Shown: positions 11,078-23,130, counted from the stretch's first letter. The stretch: DNA of 64,000 bases from Drechmeria coniospora (GCF_001625195.1 NC_054391.1:1798001-1862000), one strand, 5' to 3'. Program-made: numbers and translations. The notes: generated by a model not told the origin, from the sequence alone.

Positions 11078-12737
11078 ATGGACTCGGACAAGGAAACGGG
11101 CATTCAGCAGACTTCGCCTCTGAGAGACAGGCGGCAAGTTCGAGATGGAAATGGCGCCGACGGAGAAGATGGACAAAAGGGAAAGGTCAAATGGGTCTCG
11201 GAGTCGCTCTCACTTCCACGGGAAGCGTTGTTCGTTACCGTTGTCTGCATGGCACAGTTCTGCACGCGCAAGTTGACTGACTGCATTGCCCCCATTGCGC
11301 GCCGAACCGGCAACTAACGGGACTTTCTTTCCAATAGAGGCATCTTTCATGGGCACATTGGTACTCTTGCGCACCGTCGGAAGAAGCTTTCACGTTACGA
11401 GTCCGCCACAACTTGCCTGGCTCGTCGCCGGCTACTCCCTGACCGTTGGAACCTTTATCCTCTTCTCCGGCCGACTTGGCGACGTTTTCGGCCACAAGAG
11501 GATGCTTCTCACCGGCTTCTCCTGGTTTTCTCTCTGGTCCCTCGTCGCCGGCCTGAGCGTGTACTCGAACTACAAGCTCGCCGTCTTCTCTCGCGTTCTC
11601 CAGGGCATTGGCCCAGCAATCTGTCTCCCCAACGCGCTCGCCATCCTTGGCACAGCGTATCCGCCAGGTCACCGGAAAGCGATGGTCTTTGCCTTCTTCG
11701 GTGCCGTCGCTCCCATCGGTGCCATTTTCGGCGGCATCTTTGCCTCACTACTGACCCTGGCCTGGTGGCCGTGGGCGCTATGGGCGATGTCCATCTGGCT
11801 TGCCTTGCTGGCCGGAGCTGGTAACGTTGCGATCCCTTCACTGCCGAAAACGTCGAGCCCTCGGCAAGATTGGGCGTCTTGGATCACTTTGTTGGATCTG
11901 CCCGGCGCATTTGTCGGTGTTGTTTCCCTCGTTCTCTTCAACTTTGCGTGGACTCAGGCACCGATTGACGACTGGGGAACGCCAACCGTTCTCGCTCCCC
12001 TCGTTCTTGGCATCGTCCTGTTTGCTCTGTTTCTCGTTATCGAGATGAGGTGGAGCCCGATGCCACTGCTTCCCTTCGATGCCATCAACGCAGACGTCGC
12101 TTTTGTCTTGGCAACTGTAGGCTGTGGATGGGCCACATTTGGAGTCTGGACTCTGTACCTCGTTCAGATCATGCAAGAAATCCATCAACTGTCACCACTG
12201 ATCACGACTGTCTGGTTCTGCCCTGTCGCCGTTGCCGGGGCCGCCGCCGCCGTCTGTACGGGCAAGCTTCTTGGCCCTTGGCAGATGAAGCCAGCGCTTG
12301 TCATGACGCTCGCCATGGCCGCTTTCACCACAGGCTCCATTATCACGGCCCTGGCGCCGACGGATCAGATATACTGGGGACAAATCTTCATCTCCATGGT
12401 CATCATGCCATTTGGTATGGACATGAGCTTTCCGGCCGCGACACTGATCCTATCCAACGACGTATCCAAGGAGCACCAGGGGATCGGGGCGAGCCTCGTC
12501 AATACGGTCGTCAACTACGGCATCGCCTTGGGTGTCGGCTTCGCGGGCACCGTCGAGGTGCAAGTGAACGGAAAGGGCGAGTTGGTGGAAGAGAAAATTC
12601 GCGGTTTCAAGGGCGCCCTGTACATGGGCGTCGGCCTTGCCAGCCTCGGCCTGGCTGTGAGTCTGGTGTTTCTAGCAAGAGAGCTTTTCAAACCGACGCG
12701 GCCGAATGGCTCTCTGCGACCGGCTGTACCAGCATGA
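11078..12737 (+). CDS. MFS multidrug transporter, DHA2 / ATR1-like
   Basis: Exons 11078-11267 and 11338-12737 give 529 residues. The hydrophilic N-terminus of about 47 residues is followed by FCTQASFMG across the splice and then many hydrophobic helices, in line with the 14-helix DHA2 drug:H+ antiporters. GRLGDVFGHKR matches the conserved MFS loop motif after helix 2, and GASLVNTVVNYGIALGVGFAGTVE-like sequence near the C-terminus is characteristic of the ATR1 branch (aminotriazole and boron efflux in yeast). The intron has a GC donor (GCAAGT) with branch CTAAC and acceptor AATAG; only this splice joins the two frames. The start is the first ATG followed by a continuous frame into helix 1. As a plasma-membrane exporter near the megasynthase it is a candidate product pump, but its substrate is unknown. 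Confidence 0.9.
11268..11337 (+). other. GC-AG intron
   Basis: Donor GCAAGT and acceptor CAATAG, 70 nt, with CAACTAAC as a likely branch site. Joining C at 11267 to AG at 11338 makes a Gln codon and keeps the transporter frame. No GT donor nearby gives the same junction. Confidence 0.75.
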
Positions 12738-14052
12738 ATGGATTTAAAGGCTTGCCTTTCTGGTGGTTTGCGTTTTGTCAAAGTTGTCCCGCCCTTGTCT
12801 TGGTATTGAGAGTGGGCGTGATTCTCCCGTGTCCCTGATCGACTCTAAGGCACAGCCGATGCGGCCACTGGGAACATCAAGCGGCCGCTCAGGCTTCGTC
12901 TTCAAGCGGTCTGCAGGGTCCTTACGCATAGAGTACGAGTTGAATGTCCTGGTTTCCGTGGGGCCTTGTCTATGCGGCAAGCGAATGTCGGGTGGCGTTT
13001 CCGTTTGGCCAGCGATTGACACCATTTCATGGTTAGTGAGTCGTCACAGCAGCTTCAGGCACCACAGGAGCGAGAACGAATGATTCTAGAAGCAATTAAG
13101 TTGCTCCATCTGCAGCATCAACCATGATGGGAGCCAAATGCAGCATGCCTTTTTGGCCAAGCGGTAACGTAGCAGCCGGTTAGGCACTTGATCAGGTTGT
13201 ATACGGCACGACTTGCCAAAATCCAGCGGTTGCATGAACACAAATGATACTGCAATACACCCGTCATGTTATTATTCGGCAAGCGAGAGAGCCGTAGCAA
13301 GTCGTTGGAGCATTCACGCTTTCCATGGTCTCATTCTACAATGGCGGTACCAAGTATGAGCCGCTGCAGCTTGTCATATTACTACGTTGACGGCGACCAT
13401 GGGCGAGAGACGACTCGGCGTGTCATTCTGTCCCAACATTGTCCACCTCAAACTCGCACCATAAGAGAGTGCAGGCATGAGTTCTGTCGCCAGAAATAAT
13501 GTATCCGCCTTGGGATGGGGATCATGACGCAAGCTGGAGTCGGCCAACTCAAATGAAGAGGGCCGAGCATCAAAGCGTACTCGTCTGTGAATTCACTCTC
13601 GTGTGTGTTGAACAGTGGACAGGCCACCGAGGGGAACCCTGTGTCCATGCACCACTTGCAAGGTTGCGACGGCGTCCAGTTTCTCGAGACTGGAACTTGC
13701 ATTGCTTCCGGTCGTCGTCTGTGCACTGCAGCTGATCTCTGCAACAATGACTTCTTCTGGCCTGTCGGTGCGGATGATCTCCACTCCATTATTGCCTTGG
13801 CCGCCGCGAGTAATGGAAAGGAATACCTCATGCTATCGAAATGGATTTGAAGCCTCGGCAGCTCGTGTCTCAAAAAGAATCCCCTCTCGCGAGGGAGGAC
13901 ATGGTCGGACTTGTATAAGAAGCCCATTGGTGCCAGCCTCCAGGCCCAATTTCCAACCATCTCCAGAGTAGCAAATCTCAGCAAACATCCCTCCTCGCAG
14001 CTTACAACACGAAATAAAGAACAATACGATTCTTCGACACCTTTCAGTCGTC
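12738..14052. other. Intergenic, no supported gene
   Basis: Overlapping short frames on both strands (longest 178 codons, minus, 13448-13984) lack recognisable motifs. The right part should be the promoter of the HsbA gene that starts at 14053. Confidence 0.55.
13914..13920 (+). promoter_or_regulatory. TATA-like box of HsbA gene
   Basis: TATAAGA lies about 139 nt upstream of the HsbA start codon. The distance allows the 5' UTR usual for such genes. The call rests on position and sequence only. Confidence 0.45.
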
Positions 14053-14598
14053 ATGAAGTTGTCCCAGGTCGCCATCCTTTGCCTCGCCACTGGCGCCTAC
14101 GCCAGTGCCGCTGTCGAGGAGCGCGATGTTAGCACCGTCGTTGGCATCCTGACGCAGGTCCAAAATGGCATCGACAGTCTCGACGCTTCCATCAAAGTCT
14201 TCACCAGCAACTCGGTCCCTACCGTCAAGGCTAAATCCGTCAGTCTTGTGGCAACGATCAAAGCCGGAATAAGCACGGTGAAAGGCTCATCGGCGTTGAC
14301 CCTTTACGACACGATAGCCCTCTTCAACCCGGTCAACGAACTAAAGGCCCATGCTCAGACTCTCGCCAATGATCTCAAGGCTAAGCGATCGGCCCTTAGG
14401 GCGGCCAACCAGTGTGACGAGACTCGCCAGCAGATTGCCGACATCAAAGGTGCCAGCCAAGCACTTATCACGGCCATCGTGGCCAAAGTGCCCGCCGACG
14501 GCAAAGCCGTTGCCCAATCTCAGGCAAACGGGATCACAGATGTTCTCAGCCAAGCCCAGGCCAACTTTTCCGGCAGCCAATGCCAGAATCCGGCATAG
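14053..14598 (+). CDS. HsbA-family secreted hydrophobic-surface-binding protein
   Basis: The 181-residue intronless protein opens with a signal peptide (MKLSQVAILCLATGAYASA). The mature part is about 160 residues of amphipathic helices rich in Ala, Ser, Val and Lys, with two cysteines, one at about residue 123 and one near the C-terminus. Length, helical pattern and Cys placement fit the HsbA family (HsbA of Aspergillus adsorbs to hydrophobic surfaces and recruits lytic enzymes; related proteins are found in fungal cell walls). It lies between two drug-efflux genes and need not belong to the metabolite cluster. A larger paralogue lies at 60074-61045. Confidence 0.85.
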   Translation: MKLSQVAILCLATGAYASAAVEERDVSTVVGILTQVQNGIDSLDASIKVFTSNSVPTVKAKSVSLVATIKAGISTVKGSSALTLYDTIALFNPVNELKAHAQTLANDLKAKRSALRAANQCDETRQQIADIKGASQALITAIVAKVPADGKAVAQSQANGITDVLSQAQANFSGSQCQNPA

Positions 14599-15369
14599 GA
14601 AGAGACGCGCAAGGAATTACATGGCCGGCACGCGGACCATCTAGGCTATGGCAAGCGAGTCCGGCGCATGGCAGAACCGGTGCAGAGGACTGACATTTAC
14701 AAAACATGGGGATGTATGCGTACATTTTTGGGTTCATGGACGTTTCTTGTCACATATCCCTGAGCGCAGCAAATTCCAAGAATGGCCACTATCCATTGTG
14801 ATGGAACAAAACTTGGGAATATACCGAATTCATTTTACTCACTGTAAAGAACGCGCAGGACGAAGTCTCTCTTTCCGAAGTGGTGAAGTTCTCCTCCGTA
14901 CCGCGTAGCGTGCTCGCCATTGCTCGATCAACATATCTCCGTGGGTTCGAGTCAGTGAGACTCATTGCGCCCAGGATTGACGATCCCCTTGAACAAGACT
15001 CGAAAAGAAATGCAGCTTTGACGCTCAAAGCAAATTTAGAATGCCCGAGTCGGAATGGGCTTCATGTATTCAGGGTTGGACCACGTTCCTGTTTCGGGTG
15101 GGCAATCGTGAGCCATGAGTTTGTGAGTCGCAGTGGTTCCTGCATACGCCGTAAAGGTCATTGTGTCATACGTGACGATGCCGGGAGAGTAGAGCTCATT
15201 ACACCTGCACCTAAATGTACTTTCTAGATGCCGTCCTGTCGGAGAAAGCTTGTGACGTTGATGGTGTCCGTCAACACATGCAGATGGCAAATCAAGCGTA
15301 GCCCTGACTATTCAAGAATCATTCCGTACCGAGAGTCTTCCACAGGATTCACATTCATTATTGCGCGAG
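14599..15369. other. Intergenic, no supported gene
   Basis: I see no convincing frame, RNA gene or repeat in this 0.8-kb stretch. Confidence 0.5.
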
Positions 15370-16270
15370 CATTGGGCCCGTACCCCTAGGTACACTAACA
15401 TCTACGAATAGTAGTGTAGTAATATCCGGAGTCCTCGGAAATGCAACCTTGTTGCTTTGTGTCCTCGCATTGCACAGTCATACTGCAGCAACACTACTCC
15501 GTACAAGTACATGTGTAAGTTTTATGCGGCTAATCATGAGTGAGCACAACTATTGCAAGAACTTGAACAAACTCAGATTGAGTGAGTGAATACCATGCGC
15601 CTACGGATAGAGCCCGTGGCCGGGACCTGCCGGCTTCTGGATCCCGGACCCTGGTACGACGAACCAGCAACCAGCTGGTTGACCATGTGAATTTCGCTCC
15701 CCATCTCGTGTTATTGGGTCCGCGTCCATTTCAACAAGCGGAGCCGGTATCCGCCTGCTGGTCAACACTTGCATCATGTACTCCGTACTTACAGGACTTT
15801 TGTGTGCAAGTACTTGCTCGCACAGCCTTGCTTTGGGTACGGAGTGGAAGTTTGAGCAATACTCCACACTATTCTTTCCACCTGTGCAGTAATAATTACT
15901 CACATGTACTGTACAGTACATGTTACACCTAAGTAAGTACTTCTTGCAGTACTAGTAGCAGTTGTACTGGTCCCTGTACGTTCATATGCTATAAATAATA
16001 CATGTACACCTTTCTGTCAAGCGCTGTGCACGAAAATGTTGAATCGGGGGCACTCAGGGGTCGCATCACTTGGAAGCCAACGCTGCCAACACGAGGAAAG
16101 CCGAAGGCGATTGCACATGTAAACCGGGCATAAACGTACTAAAGCTAGTACTTTCTCGTACTTTTTGCGTGTACAGGACTCACTCTGTACTAATAATACT
16201 CGCACTCGTGCCGACACGACGACACCTATATGCACGAGTGCTCGTATAATGCTACCTATTTGCACATGTC
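15370..16270. repeat. GTAC-rich short-repeat block 1
   Basis: Scattered CTCCGTAC, CAAGTACTTG and GTACATGTAC-type palindromic words occur here at low to moderate density, for example near 15497, 15780 and 15835. No ORF in the block is supported. Confidence 0.55.
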
Positions 16271-16506
16271 AGCATATTTCAGGGAACACTCCGAAAAGTC
16301 CTTCCAGAGCCGCATCGAGCCGTCGTCGAGCTATGCCGTAATAGAATCCGCCTCCCGGCCGGTGGCCGTTGCCCAGTCGGGTCGCCGGTGTTCTCATGGC
16401 AGCTGCGGTCAGATAAGATGGATCGACGGATGATCGTCATCACCTCGTGCGAGAATTTGAACTTGCAACTCCCCGACAGAATTGGCAACTGACCGGTCAA
16501 GGCAGG

Positions 16507-16527
16507 CAGTCAGTCAGTCAGTCAGTC
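16507..16527. repeat. CAGT tetranucleotide microsatellite
   Basis: Five uninterrupted CAGT units lie in the 5' leader of the second MFS gene, about 75 nt before its ATG. Confidence 0.85.
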
Positions 16528-16601
16528 CGTCGCGTGCTCGTTCTTGACAACCGCCCGGGCCCTTTCACCACGGACACGCTCCGCGACGCAGAGCCGGCGA
16601 C

Positions 16602-18644
16602 ATGAGCGAAGCCGCACCGACTTCCGTGGCGACTCCTCGCGAAAAGCAGAACAATACGGCCGTTGCTGATGCCGACGTTGGTGCCGCCGTCGCGGCCGAT
16701 TCGGCCTCGGACAAGTCGCAAGATGGCGCCGTCCAGCTCTCCAAGGAGATTGACAACATGTCCATGGCCCGGGTCACCGTCATCTGGCTGTCCGTCGTCT
16801 GCGGCGTCATGTGCACCTTCCTGGACGAGGGAATCATCGCGACGGCCATTCCGCAAATCACAGACGAGTTTCGCTCCCTGGGCGACGTCGGCGTGAGTGC
16901 AACGGACCAAGCCCATCACCACGTTCAACGACGACCTCTCGGTCCGCTGACGCGCTCGAACAGTGGTACGGCTCGGCCTACCTCCTGACCCTCTGCGCCT
17001 TCCAGCTCGTCTACGGCCGGCTGTACAGCCAGTTTCCCATCAAGGTCATTTACCTCGCCTCGCTGGCCGTCTTCGAGACGGGGTCCTTGATATGCGCCGT
17101 CAGCAAATCGTCGACGGCCTTCATCGTCGGACGATCCATCTCCGGCCTCGGCGGCTCGGGACTCATGAGCGGCACCATTGCCCTCTTCGCGAGCGCCCTT
17201 CCCTCGAGCCGGTTGCCGCTCTACCTCGGCTCCGTCGGCGTCGTGTATGGTCTAGCTTCGGTGCTGGGACCGGTGGTAGGAGGTTTGATTACGAACAGCC
17301 ACCTGACGTGGAGATGGTGAGTACGATGGGCCATGCTCCTTTCCGGGGCCGGCCCGGAAGGACGGCCGAACCGACGACTCCAAGCGGCGGCCCCGTCTCC
17401 CCCGCGCTTCGATGAATACTGACGAGAGGACGACGTTGCTGCCCGTCAGGTGCTTCTACATCAACCTGCCGCTCTCCGTGCCGCCGGCCATCTGCACCGC
17501 CTTCTTCGTCAAAGTCCGACCGTCGGAAACGGTGGATGCACGCTCGTGGATGCGCAAGGCGCTGGCGCTGGACTATCTCGGCATGCTCCTGCTCGTGCCC
17601 AGCATCACCTGCCTGATACTGGCGCTGCAGCTCGGCGGTACCCAGTACGGCTGGGCCGACGGAAAAACGATCGGCTGCTTCGTCGTCTTTGCCGTCCTGC
17701 TCGTCGCCTTCGTCACCGAGCAGTGGTGGATGGACGAGAAGGCGCTGGTGCCGCCTCGCGTCTTTCGGATGCGCGTCGTCTTCTCCGCCGCCATGTTTGG
17801 TTTCTGCCTCGAGAGCGCCTTTCTCGTGCTTGTGTACTACGTGAGTGGACGGCTCGTCGGGAGGGCGAGGCATCCCATCCATACCGTCGTGCAGCATTCT
17901 CACCCGAGCGGATAGATTCCCCTGTGGTTTCAGGCCATACAAGGCGTCACGGCGGAGCAGTCCGGCATCCGCTACCTGCCCCTGTGCCTCGCCTTCATCC
18001 TCGCCATCTTCAGCAGCGGGTGGCTCGTGACCAAGCTCGGCTACTTCCAGCCCTTCATGCTCGCCGGCACCGTCCTCGTGTCCCTCGGATCCGGACTGCT
18101 GTCGACGCTCAGAGTCTCGTCGGGATCGAACTTGTGGATCCCCTTTCAGATCATCGCCGGCCTCGGCATCGGCGCGTCGACCGAGCAGCCCAGCGTCGCC
18201 ACCCAGAGCCTGCTGGCCGAGGCGGACGCGCCCATCGGCGTCGCCGTCGTCCTCTTCTGCCAAAACCTGGGCCCGGCCACCTTCATCAGCGTGGCCAACA
18301 CCATCTTTGCGCGAACGCTGTCGACCGAGATCGAACGCCGTCTCCCGGGGCTCGACCCTGCCATCATCCGAGACTCGGGCGCCACCGCGCTGCACAGCAA
18401 GGTCGCTCCGGACGAGGTTGGCGTGCTGCTGGAGCTGTACAACGAAGCACTGACGCGGACCTTTCTCGTCGCCGCCGTCTTGGCTGCCGCCAGCATCGTG
18501 GGCCTCGTCGGCATCGGGATGCAGAGGATACCGACGAGCAAGGACGACGGTCCCGGCGACGAGGAGCCGGCGACGGCAGAGCCCAGCAGCACGGGTCCAG
18601 CGGAAAAATGCGGGCAGTCGGATGGCGAAGGCGCCAAGCATTGA
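16602..18644 (+). CDS. MFS transporter, DHA2 family (AZR1/AflT-like)
   Basis: Exons 16602-16892, 16964-17316, 17450-17840 and 17916-18644 give 587 residues. All three introns have GTGAGT donors and CAG or TAG acceptors, and every phase closes. The N-terminal tail of about 50 residues is hydrophilic. Helix 1 carries FLDEGIIATAIPQI, a variant of the LD.TIV..ALP signature of DHA2 pumps, and VYGRLYSQFPIK follows helix 2 at the position of the MFS loop motif. Seqs typical of the family's helix 5 (GRSISGLGGSGLMSG) and helix 6-7 (VLGPVVGG) are present, and the C-tail is acidic and Ser-rich. This is the group that holds azole-resistance and mycotoxin-efflux pumps. It is a second possible exporter for the locus, about 8.6 kb from the megasynthase. 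Confidence 0.9.
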
Positions 18645-21125
18645 CGGCCACGTCACTGCGGCATAGGTGACGGTGGTCTCGTCGTCCGGAGACGAGCTGC
18701 TCTTCGGCGTGATTCTGCGTCATGGGGTATCATGAATGGCGTAATTCTTGAGGGAGCGATTCGTGTGGTCTTGTGGGCCTGGATGCGGAATCACGTGGTG
18801 GAATCTCGTTTGGGCGCAAATGAAAATTGTACGGAGTACGGAGTAATTACATGTACTTGCTCCGTATCCGTACAGTAATATTGACACATCCCCACGGCAC
18901 AAGCATTATTACTCCGTACTACGGGTAAGTGGACGGTTCGGTGTGCTCCGTACTCCGTAATACTCCTCGCAGTATTGCGTTTAATATCGAGTTTATCGAT
19001 GCACAGCAATCAATGCAGGTCGATGACAGACATGAAAATTGCAGGCCTCATGTGACAAGGTCCCACCGATGCAGTGTACAGTACATGTACTGTAAGTATT
19101 CTTCCGATGACTCGATATGGCACATCCATACATACTTACAGCTACATGGACATTTATGGCATCAGTTACATAATAATGAGCGAACCAAGTACTCCGCAGT
19201 ACGAGCGCTTGTCATGGCCCGGTGGATGCCAACCAAATTGACCGTATTGAAGACGTGACGGCACAGGGTTTGCGGTCGGATGCAGTGATCTTATCAATAC
19301 TTTTGTACTCTCGTATCGGCGCTCGTCTTGGGGGTATTTCCTGCGGAGTGCGATGCAGGGCACAAGTAAATGCGCTCAAGACGATCAGCAAGTACGCTTA
19401 CACGTAATTAAGTACAAGAAGTAGGTGTAGGTGCTCAGGTAGGTACAGTACATACACCTACTTCTTGTACTTGCATGTACTCCGTACGGATACAGTAATT
19501 CATGTAATATATTATTGATACTCCAAACGCGTGCGGATTGCTCCGCCCATGTACGGAGTATGTTTAATTACCGGTAATAGTGTTCAATTCATGCTCCGTG
19601 CTGGGGAGTCCCCCTTACAAGTACTTGTTCGTACACGAGCCACCTGCCACGGCCGGTGACATTATTTCGGTCGTCAGACCAACAAGTCGTGCCCGTACAC
19701 TGTACAGTGCACCTGCAAGTATTTTAGTCAAGTGCAAGTACAATACAATTATAGGCAACAAGCCTCGCGAACACTGCAGCACATGTACGTCTACTGTAGT
19801 TGCTGGTTCAATGACATGTGCTGTTGATAAGCTTGTAATTACAAGCAAGTAGTCGCTTCTTCTCCAGCATTGCAACTACTGGTAAACCGGCCTGATAAAG
19901 TGCACGTGCATGCAATCGTTGGTGACTTGATATTGACACTACAGCATGGTGATACCTGCCTACCTACTTGCATAGTAGTGCGGAGTACTTGTACTTGCAA
20001 ATAATTACTCCGTACTCCGTACAGAGTAGAATGGTTGGGAATGGTGCGGGCCGCGATATCAAGCTCTTTCCTTACACATATACGCTGTATTACCTTGTAA
20101 GCACTGTATGAAATTGTGCTGTACTGTACGGTGCTTGTGGGTGAGCAGGCGCCAGGCTACCTACAGTACATTAGTACCTAGTAACCAACCCCCTGTCGAA
20201 ACATGCGCCGTACCATGGGACATCGGGCGACACGTTACAATGGGCGTTTCAACGTATGGCCTTGGCGGGAGGAACAATACTATCGAGGCAAGATATTACC
20301 TGCCATGCAGCCTGAGCGGTAATTGCATATTATACGTACTCCGTACTCCGTACAAGTGGTGCAGATACTTGATGTATGTTACAATCACAGTGTGAATACA
20401 GTAATCTTACTGCACGCCAGCATATGAGTACTTGTTCTCGAACTTGGATGCACACCGACTTACTTATGACTAGTCTACGCGCGTAACGAGATGGCAATGC
20501 ACCACCTAGTACTGCCCTTTCTACAATAAAACAAATCATATAATAAGCAACTACGACTGCAATACATGCAAGTACATGCATGTAAGTATTACTAGAAGTG
20601 CTGAGTAGGTGCATGTACATGTAAGCAGGCAAGTAAGCAATACACCTTGAGTACTTGGACAGAGGAAAAGGTGTACAGTACTTGCGTACTCTCCAGACCG
20701 TGATGTACTTGCAAGTACTTCCTTGTACAGATTACAGGACAAGCACGGGGCAACTACCCGTAAATGTAATTACTGTACTTTGTTGTACTTGAAGCACTCG
20801 TAGGCTCACTGACAAAGACTTGCAGCACTGCGCGGAACACTCCCTCCTACTAGGTACTTACAGTGACAAGTACCAACAAGCATTGGGTGGAAGCATCACT
20901 TCGTGCTCGGTCGGAGATGTGACGGAGCCGAAGCAGCGGGCCTGGCAAAAATTGGTCCCAACACCGTGGGACGGACAAACTTTCTGGTACGCAGTGCGGA
21001 GTACACCTATACTTGCTTGTGGATTAATGCTCCTATATGCTCAACGCGAGGCAATAATACTTGGAATCAAGACTCGTAACACCGTTTACATGAGGTACTA
21101 TGTGTAAGCACAGAGGTACAGTGTA
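18645..21125. repeat. GTAC palindrome-rich block 2 (dense)
   Basis: About 2.5 kb is filled with TACGGAGTA / TACTCCGTA words and with CAAGTACTTG and GTACATGTAC palindromes, often doubled (GTACTCCGTACTCCGTAC near 20336 and similar near 18831, 18945 and 20007). Base composition is AT-rich between the words. No frame is supported as coding. Confidence 0.75.
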
Positions 21126-22690
21126 CAGTGGGATTGGGATTGGGATGATTCCTTAGAGTCCAACGTCGGCCATTCCACCCCACCTGTGCGTTCATTGCAA
21201 CTGATTGACGGACCGTTCGTTCGTTTGCTCCTTGCTTTTGTCCATTTTTTTGCCTGTTCACACTGGCAAAGGCCGAGACCGGCGGTGTGATGAGTGACGG
21301 GAGCATGGGGGAGTAGGGATCCCACCAACCACCACCATACATGTGCTCGCGCCTTCGTCGCGTCCTCGGTCAGTTTAATCCAAGCCGTCTGTCGGCTCCC
21401 AACTCTGCCGACGCGTACAAGCACCGCGGCAAAACGCTCGCCAAGTTTGGCACGCAAGGTCAACGCTTCGGGATCCTCCCTCCGGGAGTTGGCGAGCCAT
21501 GCAGGTGCCCAACGGGCCGTCTCGCGCACAGTTCGACCGAGCATCGCTGGGGAACTCGTACTCGGTACCAAACTCGTATTAATATATCGCGTGTTCCCGA
21601 GGATAGTCTCGCTCGCTTCCCTCGTCTCCGCCAGATTGTTACGCTGCCAAGTCGCGTATTTGGCACTCCTTCCTGGGCCATGTGATGCGTCATGTCGTCG
21701 ACAGACGCCCGACGGCGTGAGCGTGAAATGAAGCATCGGCCCGTGCATCGGCTCCGCGCATCCGGCCGACGGTCGTACTGTGGGCCTGAGACTCGTCAGT
21801 CAACCGACTGGAATGCCGGTTCCACGACGATCCGCATTCCGTCTTGGCGTCCTCCAGCCATCCGTCCATCCGGCGGCATCGTCGACGGCACAATCTAGCG
21901 AACCGGTCTCCCTTCTCCGGGGGGTACTGTCGCACGAATCATCCGCCGACGTCGTCCGCCGCAAAACCCGTCGTCGCCGTATCGTCCTCCATCCGAGCGA
22001 TGCGCAGGACGGATGTGAGGCGAGTGAACGGTGGCGGACTTGGCTCGGGGGGCCGGAGTTGCTCCCTACTCGGCCTGGCTTCGTTCTCACCGACACTGAC
22101 CCGGCTGGTGGGATGACTGCCGACGGACTGGTGAAGCTGGTCCTTGTGCTGGGACTGCTGCAAAATCTCTGCGTGCAAGTATCGATCCATGCATGCCATG
22201 CCGACAGTCAGGACTCCTAGCCGAAACGGTCAAGGATGCTTCCATTGGTGACGACCAACAATGACATCCGAGGTCGTGTCCGAGCACGACGAGGAATCAA
22301 AACCCGACCGGTTGGCTCCTCGCGCGCTCGCAACCAATGCGGGCGCCTTCCAAAGACGATAGAACGCTTTCATGGTGGGACGATGAGAAAGAACTTGACC
22401 TTGACGTGGGAGGATGCCATCGTCTGGGCTGCAACGGAGCGACGACGTGGAAGAAGGGCAGGGGAGAAAGCCGCGGAAGGAAGACGCGGAAGGAAGACGA
22501 GAAAGGAAGGAGTAACATTTCCGGAGGATACGAGCAGCTACTGTTACTAATAGTAAGAACGCTTGTTGGCTGCCACCAACAGCCGCTGCTGTAAGGGAAG
22601 GTGCGCCTTTATTTGATCCAGATGCTTGTTATTAGAAGCATCTACTAACTACTAGTGGCAGTATCCATGAACCATTGCGTGCGGTCCATC
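21126..22690. other. Intergenic, GC-richer, no supported gene
   Basis: The GTAC words stop and the composition becomes GC-rich, with medium open frames on both strands (up to 216 codons). None shows a family motif, signal peptide or splice-extended frame. Purine-rich GGAAGA/GGAAGG clusters occur near 22440-22515. The stretch could carry a non-coding transcript or an unrecognised gene. Confidence 0.4.
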
Positions 22691-22699
22691 GGTGAGCCT

Positions 22700-23130
22700 G
22701 CCAACAGCATTACACATCATGTACAGTAAGTATTACTGTACTTGAGTAATAAGCGTACTGTACTTGAGTAAGTAGGTACTTGTACGGAGTAAGTACTTGT
22801 GCGGAGTAAGTACTTGTGCGGAGTAAGTACTTGTATGGAGTAAGTACTTGTACGGAGTACTCCGTACAGAGCATACTTAATAGCCCGTACATAATAACAG
22901 TACTGGACTTGTATGCTTAATGTACAGTACTGCTGACACTGTGCCAAGGTGCAGGTACATGCAGGTGTTAAGCAGGTTCTGGCTTTTGCACATACAAGTA
23001 CTCACACTGTACGGAGTATGCTTACCTGCACTCAATCAAGTACAGTGCGCCTACAAATACTGCAAGTGTACTCCGTACTCCGTACAGTGAGTAATAATAC
23101 GTACGTAGTTGCAGGTACAGAGTAAGTACA
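22700..23130. repeat. GTAC palindrome-rich block 3
   Basis: Around the 17-bp array are further GTACTCCGTACTCCGTAC-type words (near 23069) and TGTACAGTAC-type words. Confidence 0.7.
22777..22860. repeat. 17-bp tandem repeat, about 5 copies
   Basis: The unit TACTTGTGCGGAGTAAG repeats at 22777, 22794, 22811, 22828 and 22845 with one-base differences (gcgg/acgg/atgg). It runs directly into the perfect 18-bp palindrome GTACGGAGTACTCCGTAC at 22850-22867. Confidence 0.9.

Noticed and set aside
13448..13984. 178-codon minus-strand frame upstream of HsbA
   Set aside because: No motif, signal peptide or splice support is seen, and it overlaps the HsbA promoter; an overlapping Cys-bearing plus frame (13587-13850) is equally unsupported.
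14940..14975. tRNA-like GGGTTCGAGTC sequence
   Set aside because: It resembles a T-arm, but I found no matching acceptor stem or anticodon arm at the right spacing.
17289..18656. 455-codon minus and 406-codon plus alternative frames in the second MFS gene
   Set aside because: The spliced transporter model explains the region with motifs and splice sites; the others are Asp/Glu- or Arg-rich shadows.
21098..22300. Possible gene in medium frames on both strands
   Set aside because: No frame is favoured over the others, and none shows a motif or a splice-extended reading.
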